DNA of 64,000 bases, from positions 1 through 64,000 of the forward strand of contig CAZOLR010000003.1 of the NCBI GenBank assembly GCA_964580905.1, in the 5' to 3' direction. The notes under the pieces are model-generated. The model was not told the DNA's origin and made no database searches. It saw only the letters and a list, made by a program, of their open reading frames with translations. How positions within the stretch are numbered: the first letter of the stretch is position 1; each line of letters starts with the position of its first letter. Shown one piece after another: positions 9,596 through 16,516 of this stretch. The stretch is from G041228335 sp964580905. Lineage in GTDB: Bacteria > Pseudomonadota > Alphaproteobacteria > Puniceispirillales > UBA1172. The position numbers and the translations under genes are program-made.

Positions 9596-9840
9596 TGGAT
9601 ACGGTTTCGGGAATCGTGGTCTATATCCTGTTGTGGTGGTGGGTGTTCTTCATGACCCTTCCTTTCGGGGCAAGACAACCGGAAGAGGTGGAAGCCGGCC
9701 ATGCCGATGGTGCCCCGGTACGGCCCATGCTGTGGATCAAGGCAGGAATCACCACCATTCTGGCACTTGCGCTTTGGTTCGTGGCCGATGCTGTTATTTC
9801 AAGCGGGGTATTTTCATTCCGGGAAATGGTGAGTAAATAG
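9595..9840 (+). CDS. DUF1467 family small membrane protein
   Basis: An 81-residue protein with two predicted transmembrane helices (about residues 8-26 and 50-72). The short cytoplasmic loop contains FGARQPEEVEAGHADGAP, a signature I recognise from the DUF1467 family, which in alphaproteobacteria typically follows the methylmalonyl-CoA epimerase gene. Its function is unknown. It is the last gene of the nuo-birA-coaX-rnj-mce run: it overlaps mce by one base and is followed by a terminator hairpin 12 bases downstream. Confidence 0.8.
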   Translation: MDTVSGIVVYILLWWWVFFMTLPFGARQPEEVEAGHADGAPVRPMLWIKAGITTILALALWFVADAVISSGVFSFREMVSK

Positions 9841-9851
9841 AGGCTCAAATG

Positions 9852-9880
9852 AAAATGACGGGGATAACCCCGCCATTTTT
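9852..9880 (+). terminator. Rho-independent terminator after DUF1467 gene
   Basis: Complementary arms centred on CGGGG (9859-9863) and CCCCG (9868-9872), with an ATAA loop, extend outward through one A-C mismatch to pair an AAAATG side with a CATTTT side, ending in a T run. It sits just downstream of the last gene of the complex I-linked operon, where a terminator is expected. Confidence 0.75.
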
Positions 9881-9920
9881 GTACAATTTATAAAATTGGT
9901 TTGTACAATTTTTATAATTG
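9880..9920. repeat. Tandem 19-bp AT-rich repeat, two copies 22 bp apart
   Basis: TGTACAATTTATAAAATTG at 9880-9898 and TGTACAATTTTTATAATTG at 9902-9920 match at all but a few central positions. Their centre-to-centre distance of 22 bp places them on the same face of the helix. The first copy touches the terminator T run. This could be a pair of binding sites for a regulator acting on rpiB-glyA. No known operator was recognised. Confidence 0.55.
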
Positions 9921-10147
9921 CACCGAAATTGTCCTCCCCAACCTCGGTATATACAAACGCTATGACACTTTACAGGCATTGTCATCAAAAAAATACTTTT
10001 GATCACATTTATTTGAAAGAATATTTCCTTTTTTCAGGTTTTTTTGAAATACGCGACAATTTAAGACATTGTTTCGCCTACAGAGTGTTTTATATAGTGG
10101 TATTGTTTGCTGGTGCTTTTTAATTATCCGATGCTCAAGGGTCAGAT
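9921..10147. other. AT-rich non-coding gap before rpiB
   Basis: No convincing gene lies here. It is clearly richer in A and T than its flanks. A weak promoter-like pair, TTGTTT (10069-10074) and TATAGT (10093-10098) with an 18-base spacer, lies about 50 bases before rpiB and could drive it. A 75-codon open frame across 9896-10123 has no ribosome site and an unusual composition, and was not accepted as a gene. Confidence 0.4.
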
Positions 10148-10591
10148 ATGACAACAGAAATTTACATGGCTTCAGATCACGCCGGATTCGGGTTGCGAAC
10201 GTATCTTGCGACATATCTTCGTGAGGCCGGTCATATCATTCATGATCTTGGCCCGCTGACAGATGATCGTGTTGACTATCCTGATTTCGGGGCCGAACTT
10301 GCCAGGGCCATGAAGCCGGTTGCTGATTCGAAGGGTGTTCTTGTCTGCGGCAGTGGTATCGGGATTTCCATCGCCGCTAATCGTTTTCCGTGGATACGTG
10401 CCGCATTGTGCCATGACATGACAACAGCGATGCTGGCAAGACAACATAATGATGCCAATGTTGTTGCCCTCGGTGAGCGTATAACCGGTATCACAACCGC
10501 AACAGATATTGTTCAGGCCTTTCTTGAGACTGACTTTGAAGGCGGCAGGCATGAAGCCCGCGTGAACAAGCTGAGCAATCTGAAGCCCTGA
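10148..10591 (+). CDS. rpiB: Ribose-5-phosphate isomerase B
   Basis: This enzyme interconverts ribose 5-phosphate and ribulose 5-phosphate in the pentose phosphate pathway. It is a RpiB/LacAB-family protein of 147 residues. Visible features are the N-terminal ASDHAGF, the nucleophilic cysteine in GVLVCGSGIGISIAANRF, the histidine in CHDMTTAMLARQHNDANV, and the GER segment. It is followed 37 bases later by glyA, an adjacency common in alphaproteobacteria. The gap upstream suggests its own promoter. Confidence 0.95.
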   Translation: MTTEIYMASDHAGFGLRTYLATYLREAGHIIHDLGPLTDDRVDYPDFGAELARAMKPVADSKGVLVCGSGIGISIAANRFPWIRAALCHDMTTAMLARQHNDANVVALGERITGITTATDIVQAFLETDFEGGRHEARVNKLSNLKP

Positions 10592-10628
10592 ACGGCTTCC
10601 TCATTTCACCAATGAAAGGTCAGAACTG

Positions 10629-11903
10629 ATGAACGAAATGAAATCCTTTTTTTCAACGCATCTTATGGACAGCGATGCCGAGCTGTATTCAGCCCTTGAT
10701 CAGGAGCTGACACGCCAGCGTGACGGTATTGAGCTCATTGCATCGGAAAATATTGTCTCAAAAGCTGTTCTTGAAGCGCAGGGTTCCGTTTTCACCAACA
10801 AATACGCCGAAGGGTATCCCGGCCGCCGGTATTACGGCGGATGTGAGTTTGTCGATATTGCCGAACAGCTGGCGATTGACCGGGCCAAAAAGCTTTTCAA
10901 TTGTGCCTGGGTCAATGTCCAGCCTCATTCCGGTGCGCAGGCTAATCAGGGCGTGTTTCTGTCATTGCTGAAGCCTGGGGATACGATTCTCGGCATGTCC
11001 CTTGCCGCAGGCGGGCACCTCACCCATGGTGCTGCTCCCAACCTTTCGGGCAAGTGGTTCAACGCGGTTCAATATGGCGTTCGCCGTGATGATGCGCGGA
11101 TCGATTTTGATGAAGTTCAGCGGCTGGCTGATGAGCATAAACCCAAGATGATCATTGCTGGTGGTTCTGCCTATCCGCGGGTTCTTGATTTTGCGAAATT
11201 CCGTGAAATCGCTGATAGTTGTGGCGCGTACCTGCTTGTCGATATGGCCCATATCTCAGGGCTTGTTGCTACAGGCGCGCATCCGAGCCCGATTGATCAC
11301 GCCCATGTCGTGACAACGACCACCCACAAAACCCTGCGTTGCGGGCGTGGCGGAATGATCATGAGCAACGATGAGGAAATCGGCAAAAAGATCAATGCGG
11401 CCATGTTCCCGGGTCTTCAGGGCGGGCCGTTGATGCATGCGATCGCAGGGAAGGCCGCCGGCCTCGGTGAAGCGCTGAAACCGGAGTTCAAAACCTATAT
11501 CGACAATGTTCTGACCAACGCCAGGGTGCTGGCGGAAACTCTTGTGGAATGTGGTTTTGATATCGTGTCCGGCGGGACCGACAACCATATCGTGCTGGTT
11601 GATCTGCGGCCGAAAGGGCTGACCGGAAATATCTCTGAAGTGTCGCTCGAAAAAGCGGCGATTACCTGTAACAAGAACGGCGTGCCGTTTGATCCGGAAA
11701 AACCAATGGTGACATCAGGGATTCGTCTCGGCACCCCGGCGGCAACAACACGCGGATTCGGGGCGGATGAATTCCGTCAGGTTGGCCTCCTGATCGGTGA
11801 AGTGCTGGACGGGCTTGCATCCAACCGCAACGACAACAGCCCTGTTGAACAGGCGGTTGCCCAAAAAGTACATAAATTGTGTCAATCCTTCCCAATTTAC
11901 TAG
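10629..11903 (+). CDS. glyA: Serine hydroxymethyltransferase
   Basis: A PLP enzyme (424 residues) that interconverts serine plus tetrahydrofolate with glycine plus 5,10-methylene-tetrahydrofolate. The N-terminal ELIASENIVS, TNKYAEGYPGRRYYGG and the PLP lysine motif VVTTTTHKTLRCGRGG are intact, as is the C-terminal TSGIRLGTPAATTRGF. It supplies one-carbon units. In this genome it is a natural sink for the glycine and methylene-THF predicted to come from the sarcosine oxidase cluster at 25-30 kb, although the two loci are not in one operon. Confidence 0.97.
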   Translation: MNEMKSFFSTHLMDSDAELYSALDQELTRQRDGIELIASENIVSKAVLEAQGSVFTNKYAEGYPGRRYYGGCEFVDIAEQLAIDRAKKLFNCAWVNVQPHSGAQANQGVFLSLLKPGDTILGMSLAAGGHLTHGAAPNLSGKWFNAVQYGVRRDDARIDFDEVQRLADEHKPKMIIAGGSAYPRVLDFAKFREIADSCGAYLLVDMAHISGLVATGAHPSPIDHAHVVTTTTHKTLRCGRGGMIMSNDEEIGKKINAAMFPGLQGGPLMHAIAGKAAGLGEALKPEFKTYIDNVLTNARVLAETLVECGFDIVSGGTDNHIVLVDLRPKGLTGNISEVSLEKAAITCNKNGVPFDPEKPMVTSGIRLGTPAATTRGFGADEFRQVGLLIGEVLDGLASNRNDNSPVEQAVAQKVHKLCQSFPIY

Positions 11904-11915
11904 ATTTAGTGTATT

Positions 11916-11964
11916 AAAGGGGCAGATTTAATGGCGTGGAGACAGCCGGATGGACTGCCCCTTT
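11916..11964 (+). promoter_or_regulatory. Inverted repeat spanning the nrdR start codon
   Basis: AAAGGGGCAG at 11916-11925 is a perfect complement of CTGCCCCTTT at 11955-11964; the latter lies in codons 2-5 of nrdR. Pairing in the mRNA would place the nrdR ATG (11950) and its GGAGA site (11938-11942) in the 29-base loop. The left arm also forms a good ribosome site for a 14-codon open frame (11931-11975, MAWRQPDGLPLLRK) that overlaps the nrdR start out of frame. This could be a translational control element. Function is inferred only. Confidence 0.4.
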
Positions 11965-12402
11965 TGCGGAAGTAACGACACACAGGTAAAAGACTCACGG
12001 CCCTGCGAAGATGGTGCTGCTATCAGGCGACGCCGGCTTTGCGGGGCTTGTGATGCCCGGTTCACCACATTTGAACGTGTGCAGTTGCGCGAATTGATTG
12101 TTGTGAAGCGCAACGGGCGGAAATCCCCGTTTGACCGCGACAAGCTTGAACGTTCACTGAATATTGCCCTGCGCAAGCGTGACGTTGACCCGGAAAATGT
12201 GTCTCGTGCCATCAATGAGCTCATCCGTACCCTGGAACAGCGTGGTGAAGTTGAAGCATCCACCGAAACCATCGGCCGTCTGGTGATGGAAGTGCTGGCA
12301 AAGCTCGACAAGGTGGCGTATATCCGCTACGCCTCGGTTTACCGGAATTTTGCCGAAGCCAAGGATTTCGGCGATTTTGTCGAGAAGGAACTGGGCGACT
12401 GA
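11950..12402 (+). CDS. nrdR: Transcriptional repressor NrdR
   Basis: A zinc-ribbon plus ATP-cone repressor of ribonucleotide reductase genes. The N-terminal ribbon shows CPFCGS and the second pair in CGACDARFTTFER, followed by the basic RRRRLC region. The ATP-cone (about residues 49-139) binds ATP/dATP to switch oligomer state. Its length of 150 residues is typical. It lies between glyA and ribD, as in many alphaproteobacteria, and ribD begins within about 30 bases of its stop. Confidence 0.96.
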   Translation: MDCPFCGSNDTQVKDSRPCEDGAAIRRRRLCGACDARFTTFERVQLRELIVVKRNGRKSPFDRDKLERSLNIALRKRDVDPENVSRAINELIRTLEQRGEVEASTETIGRLVMEVLAKLDKVAYIRYASVYRNFAEAKDFGDFVEKELGD

Positions 12403-12431
12403 TCTTGGTTTGCCCCCATGGGGAGGGATCA

Positions 12432-13571
12432 TTGCCCGGTGAGACAATTTCATCATCCCTGAATACTGTATCTGACAGGCGGTGGATGCGCTCGGCGCTG
12501 GCTCTTGCCTTTCGTGCTGAGGGCAGGGCCCACCCTAATCCCGCTGTCGGATGCGTGATTGTCCACCAGAACAGGCTCCTTGGTCGTGGCTGGACTCAAG
12601 ACGGAGGGCGGCCGCATGCCGAAACAATGGCGATCACTGAGGCAGGTGACCTTGCCCGTGGGGCCACCGCCTATGTCACGCTTGAGCCGTGCTGTCATCA
12701 TGGCGAGACACCACCCTGCACCGATGCCCTGATAAAGGCAGGCATATCCCGGGTGGTGATCGGGGTGAGGGATCCTGATCCCCGGGTGTCAGGACAGGGG
12801 GCTGCAAGGCTTGAAGCCGCAGGGATTGATGTTTCGCATTCCATATTTCAGTGTGAGATTTCCGCGCTTCTTCGTGGCTATATGCTCACGCGTCGTGAGG
12901 CTCGCCCATCTGTCACCGTCAAGATTGCATCCAGTCTTGATGGCAGGATTGCCCTTTCCGATGGCAGTTCAAAATGGATCACCGCCCCGGAGACAAGGCG
13001 GTATGTCCACCTTCTGCGATCACGTCATGATGCGATCCTTACCGGGGCCGGAACAATCCGTGCCGATACGCCGACGCTGACCTGCCGTCTTGAGGGATAT
13101 GACGGCCCTCAGCCGTTGCGCGTGGTCCTGTCATCAACTCCTGATATTGAGGGAATGGATAATATCATCTCCACCAGCGATATTGCCCCGGCCCTTCTGA
13201 TCTGCCGTGATGACAGAAAGACGGATACGCCGGTGGCAGGTTTTGAGTGCGATATGGTTGCCGCATCGCCTGATGGCGGGGTGGATATTGTTTCGGCTCT
13301 TCGTCTTTTGTCTGACCGGGGCATAACATCGGTTCTGGTGGAAGCCGGTGGCAAACTGATATCATCCCTTATCAAGGCGGGGGTGGTGGACCAGATCATA
13401 TGGACACGAAGTGCAGGGCTGATCGGCGCGGACGGGCGGCCTTCGCTCGGTGAAATGGGGTTCGATACTCTGGAAGACGGCCGTCTTTTCACCAGAGAAA
13501 AACTTATACGATCCGGGCCGGATGTGATTGAAATTCTCACCCGCCGCCCTCATGTTGAGCAGGCAGGATAA
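12432..13571 (+). CDS. ribD: Bifunctional riboflavin biosynthesis deaminase/reductase
   Basis: This protein carries out the deamination and side-chain reduction steps between the GTP cyclohydrolase II product and the ribitylamino-pyrimidine. The N-terminal zinc deaminase shows HPNPAVGCVIV, GGRPHAETMAI and EPCCHHGETPPC. The C-terminal reductase has SLDGRIALSDGSSKWIT and VLVEAGGKL. The start is uncertain. A TTG at 12432 preceded by GGAGG (12422-12426) gives an N-terminus of family length. The first ATG (12486) would cut slightly into the conserved region, and a TTG at 12405 is also open. It is the first gene of the rib operon and ends 17 bases before ribE. Confidence 0.93.
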   Translation: MPGETISSSLNTVSDRRWMRSALALAFRAEGRAHPNPAVGCVIVHQNRLLGRGWTQDGGRPHAETMAITEAGDLARGATAYVTLEPCCHHGETPPCTDALIKAGISRVVIGVRDPDPRVSGQGAARLEAAGIDVSHSIFQCEISALLRGYMLTRREARPSVTVKIASSLDGRIALSDGSSKWITAPETRRYVHLLRSRHDAILTGAGTIRADTPTLTCRLEGYDGPQPLRVVLSSTPDIEGMDNIISTSDIAPALLICRDDRKTDTPVAGFECDMVAASPDGGVDIVSALRLLSDRGITSVLVEAGGKLISSLIKAGVVDQIIWTRSAGLIGADGRPSLGEMGFDTLEDGRLFTREKLIRSGPDVIEILTRRPHVEQAG

Positions 13572-13588
13572 ATATACAGGAAGATTAT

Positions 13589-14185
13589 ATGTTCACCGGG
13601 ATCATTACCGCATTGGGGGAAGTTACCTCGCTTGAAAAAAAGCCGGAAGGCGGTTGCCGTGTTGTGATCACAACGCCTTGGGACTGTGCGAAGATTGATC
13701 TCGGGGCTTCTGTTGCCTGCAGCGGGGTCTGCCTGACCGTGGTTGAACGTGATAAACACCGCTTTTCGGTAGATGTTTCCGAAGAAACACTGGCGGTCAC
13801 CTCGCTTTCTGACTGGAAGGAAGGGCGGAAAATCAATCTTGAGCGCGCCCTTGCCATGGGAGATGAGCTGGGCGGGCACCTTGTTTCAGGGCATGTGGAC
13901 GGGCTGGCCGAACTTGTCAGCGTCACCCCTGATGGCGACAGTTTCAGGATTTTGCTTGATGCCCCGGATGCGCTTGCCCATCTTATCGCCCCGAAAGGAT
14001 CGGTTGCGCTGGATGGTGTTTCGCTGACGGTCAACAGTGTGGAAGGCCGCCGTTTCGGGCTTATGATAATCCCGCATACCTGGGAGATGACCACGCTCAG
14101 TCTCAGCCAGCCCGGCGACAAGATAAACCTTGAAGTGGATATGTTCGCCCGTTATGTTGCGCGGATTATCTCTTATAAAGGTTGA
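13589..14185 (+). CDS. ribE: Riboflavin synthase, alpha subunit
   Basis: This enzyme dismutates two 6,7-dimethyl-8-ribityllumazine molecules into riboflavin and the pyrimidinedione. At 198 residues it has the two internally repeated lumazine-binding barrels: the first begins MFTGIITALGEV, and the second around MGDELGGHLVSGHVDG leads to VALDGVSLTVN. The N-terminal MFTG and paired repeats are diagnostic. The stop overlaps the ATG of the next gene (TGATG). It is called ribE here; it is ribC in E. coli nomenclature. Confidence 0.96.
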   Translation: MFTGIITALGEVTSLEKKPEGGCRVVITTPWDCAKIDLGASVACSGVCLTVVERDKHRFSVDVSEETLAVTSLSDWKEGRKINLERALAMGDELGGHLVSGHVDGLAELVSVTPDGDSFRILLDAPDALAHLIAPKGSVALDGVSLTVNSVEGRRFGLMIIPHTWEMTTLSLSQPGDKINLEVDMFARYVARIISYKG

Positions 14186-15312
14186 TGTCCATGGACTCCA
14201 GCAACGAAGCCTCTCTTTCCACCACGGATGAGATCATCGCTGCCGCCAAGGCGGGTGAGATGTTTATCCTGGTTGATGATGAAAACAGGGAGAATGAAGG
14301 CGATGTCTGTATTCTGGCAGAACATGCGACACCCGAAGCCATCAATTTCATGGCCAAACATGCCCGTGGTCTGATCTGCCTTGCGCTGGAACGTAAAAGG
14401 ATAGAGCAGCTTGGTCTTTCCCTGATGGAGCAACGCCACGATTCCCGTCATCAGACAGCCTTCACCCTTTCCATCGAAGCGAGAGACGGCGTTACCACCG
14501 GTATTTCAGCCCATGACAGGGCAAGGACCGTCTCCATCGCCAGCAACCCCCAATATGATGCTTCGCATATCACCACACCAGGACATATCTTCCCGCTGAT
14601 GGCGCGGGACGGGGGCACACTCGTTCGTGCCGGGCATACGGAAGCGATGGTGGATATTGCCCGCGCCGCCGGGGGGACGCCAGCCGGTGTTATCTGTGAG
14701 ATCATGAAAGACGACGGCACCATGGCTCGTCTTCCTGATCTCAAAATATTTGCCAGGGAACACGGGCTCAAGATCGGCACGATTGCGGACCTTATTTCCT
14801 GGCGCCGCATGCGCGAATCCATTGTCAGAAGAGGCGGGGAGACCATTATCCAGTCCTCCTATGGCGGCGAATGGCGGATGATTGTTTATATCAATACCGC
14901 CAGTTATGCCGAACATGTGGCGCTGGTAAAAGGTGATATCTCCTCGGACGATCCGGTGCTGGTGCGGATGCATGCGATGAATATCATGACCGATGTTCTC
15001 GGCGAGACAGGCGCCGGACGAACCGGGTCTGAAATCCAGACAGCCATGCGGGCGATCGCAAAGGAAGGGCGCGGGGTTATCGTCATGCTCCGGGAGCCGA
15101 GCCCGACCACGCTTTCCGATCTTGTCGAAATGAAAGCCTCAGGCAGGAATGGCCCGCAGAATCAGATCCGCAGTTATGGTGTTGGTGCCCAGATACTTCT
15201 TGATCTTGGCATCACCGAAATGGAGTTGCTATCCAATACCCAGCGCAATATAGTCGGCCTCGACGGTTATGGGCTGACGGTGACCGGTTATCGTGAGATA
15301 AAACCAGACTGA
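14185..15312 (+). CDS. ribB: 3,4-dihydroxy-2-butanone-4-phosphate synthase with degenerate GTP cyclohydrolase II domain (RibBX type)
   Basis: Residues about 1-215 are a complete DHBP synthase: the acidic loop VDDENRENEGD, later HTEAMVDIARAAG and GVICEIM. They make the four-carbon unit of riboflavin from ribulose 5-phosphate. The C-terminal half resembles GTP cyclohydrolase II (LVKGDI, VLVRMHAMN, AKEGRGVIVML, LLSNTQRN) but lacks the three zinc cysteines: where active RibA proteins have a CLTGD...CDC stretch, this one has MNIMTDVLGETGAGRTG. This matches the RibBX variant known from Proteobacteria, so GTP cyclohydrolase II activity is probably supplied by another gene. The start is the ATG at 14185, overlapping the ribE stop. 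Confidence 0.9.
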   Translation: MSMDSSNEASLSTTDEIIAAAKAGEMFILVDDENRENEGDVCILAEHATPEAINFMAKHARGLICLALERKRIEQLGLSLMEQRHDSRHQTAFTLSIEARDGVTTGISAHDRARTVSIASNPQYDASHITTPGHIFPLMARDGGTLVRAGHTEAMVDIARAAGGTPAGVICEIMKDDGTMARLPDLKIFAREHGLKIGTIADLISWRRMRESIVRRGGETIIQSSYGGEWRMIVYINTASYAEHVALVKGDISSDDPVLVRMHAMNIMTDVLGETGAGRTGSEIQTAMRAIAKEGRGVIVMLREPSPTTLSDLVEMKASGRNGPQNQIRSYGVGAQILLDLGITEMELLSNTQRNIVGLDGYGLTVTGYREIKPD

Positions 15313-15338
15313 TCGGCCCAATACACGAGGACAATGCC

Positions 15339-15797
15339 ATGGCGGATACACCGCTACGTTTTCTCATAGTTGAAGCGCGTTTTTACGAAGATATAGCCGA
15401 TGCACTGGCTGAAGGTGCGATTTCCGCGCTCAGATCAGCGGGAGCGGAATATGATCGTATCGCCGTTCCGGGTGCGCTTGAAATCCCGGCGGCCATAGCC
15501 ATGGCCGCGCAAAGCCCGGAAGGTCAGGCATATGATGGTTACATTGCCCTCGGATGCGTGATCCGGGGGGAAACCTATCATTTTGAGATTGTATGCAATG
15601 AATCGGCACGTGCGCTCATGGATCTTTCCACGATGGAACTGATTGCCATTGGTAATGGTATCCTCACCGTTGAGAATGCCGATCAGGCATGGGAGCGCGC
15701 CGATACGTCACGAAAAGACAAGGGGGGTGACGCGGCGCGGGCAGCCCTCGCCATGTCGGCTCTGGCCCGTAATTATGGCATCGACAAAGATGACTGA
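15339..15797 (+). CDS. ribH: 6,7-dimethyl-8-ribityllumazine synthase
   Basis: This enzyme condenses the ribitylamino-pyrimidine with 3,4-dihydroxybutanone 4-phosphate, the penultimate riboflavin step. It has 152 residues with the family landmarks FLIVEARFYEDIA, VPGALEIPAAI, ALGCVIRGETYHFEIV (with the catalytic histidine) and GNGILTVEN. The expected lumazine synthase fold is intact. It overlaps nusB by eight bases at its 3' end, the usual ribH-nusB coupling. Confidence 0.96.
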   Translation: MADTPLRFLIVEARFYEDIADALAEGAISALRSAGAEYDRIAVPGALEIPAAIAMAAQSPEGQAYDGYIALGCVIRGETYHFEIVCNESARALMDLSTMELIAIGNGILTVENADQAWERADTSRKDKGGDAARAALAMSALARNYGIDKDD

Positions 15798-16308
15798 TCT
15801 CAAAACCACTTCTGCTGATCCTGAAAACAGTGATCAGGAACAGCGGCGCCCGGGCTCGCTCAGACGCAGGACCGCCTCAAGGATTGCGGCGGTGCAGACC
15901 TTGTTCCAGATCACCTCTTCGGGCAGATCAGCCGCGGAAGCCGTACCATTGTTCAAATCGCATTTCCTTCCTGCCCTGCTGGCGGAGTTTGAGGTCACGA
16001 GAATGGATGAGGAGCATTACACCCGTCTTGTTTTCACCGCCAGTACCGATGCGGCGGGGATAGATGATGAACTTCGTCCTCTTCTCAAAGAGGGATGGAC
16101 CCTTGAGCGGATTGACGAGGTGGAACGATCCGTCTTGCGGGCAGCATTTGTCGAGTTGCGTGACATGCCGCATATTCCCGCAAAGGCCGTCATTACCGAA
16201 TTCACGGCTATTGCCGACAGTTGCGCTGGTGACAGTGATTTCATCAATGCGTTGCTCGACAGGCTGGCGCGACGTCTGCGGCCGGTGGAAATGCCGGCAT
16301 TGAGCTGA
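15790..16308 (+). CDS. nusB: Transcription antitermination protein NusB
   Basis: An RNA-binding factor that joins NusE at boxA for antitermination on rRNA operons. The ATG at 15790 overlaps ribH by eight bases and gives 172 residues; open codons further upstream lie inside ribH. An about 25-residue polar leader precedes the core SLRRRTASRIAAVQTLFQ. The C-terminal half has VERSVLRAAFVEL, IPAKAVITEFTAIAD and SDFINALLDRLAR, all typical. It ends the riboflavin operon; thiL, often next in related genomes, is absent here. Confidence 0.94.
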   Translation: MTDLKTTSADPENSDQEQRRPGSLRRRTASRIAAVQTLFQITSSGRSAAEAVPLFKSHFLPALLAEFEVTRMDEEHYTRLVFTASTDAAGIDDELRPLLKEGWTLERIDEVERSVLRAAFVELRDMPHIPAKAVITEFTAIADSCAGDSDFINALLDRLARRLRPVEMPALS

Positions 16309-16330
16309 CTGTCATCCCGGGTGGCGGCTT

Positions 16331-16352
16331 AAGGCAATAAATTGTTTGCCTT
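16331..16352. promoter_or_regulatory. Inverted repeat AAGGCAA/TTGCCTT between nusB and hppA
   Basis: AAGGCAA (16331-16337) and TTGCCTT (16346-16352) flank an eight-base AT-rich spacer TAAATTGT. It could be a hairpin, but no T run follows, so a protein-binding site is at least as likely. The element resembles the one upstream of the dus gene at 63.08 kb, including the shared ATAAATT spacer core. Confidence 0.35.
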
Positions 16353-16388
16353 CCTGTGGGCGTTTGATTATACACATGCTAACTCTTC

Positions 16389-16414
16389 AAAGGGCCGGTT
16401 TTACTGGCCTTTTT
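16389..16414 (+). terminator. Terminator downstream of nusB
   Basis: AAAGG and CC pair with GG and CCTTT across a short loop, with one bulged G on the left side. The right arm runs directly into a T tract. It lies about 80 bases after nusB and 100 bases before hppA, closing the riboflavin operon. Confidence 0.6.
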
Positions 16415-16516
16415 CTACGGTTGCCTGCATCTGGATGTCGGGCGCCTAATCTGGAGCAGCCATAGCAAACTGGGGGCAGGCTGTATTCGTAATTCCAATC
16501 CCTAAGGGTAAACAAG

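Noticed and set aside
9896..10123. A possible 75-residue protein in the rpiB upstream gap
   Set aside because: No ribosome site, odd aromatic- and cysteine-rich composition, and the start lies within the tandem repeat. More likely chance opening in AT-rich DNA.
12403..15340. A possible FMN riboswitch controlling the riboflavin genes
   Set aside because: The gaps before ribD, ribE, ribB and ribH are under 30 bases, too short for an aptamer, and no RFN-like conserved pattern was seen.
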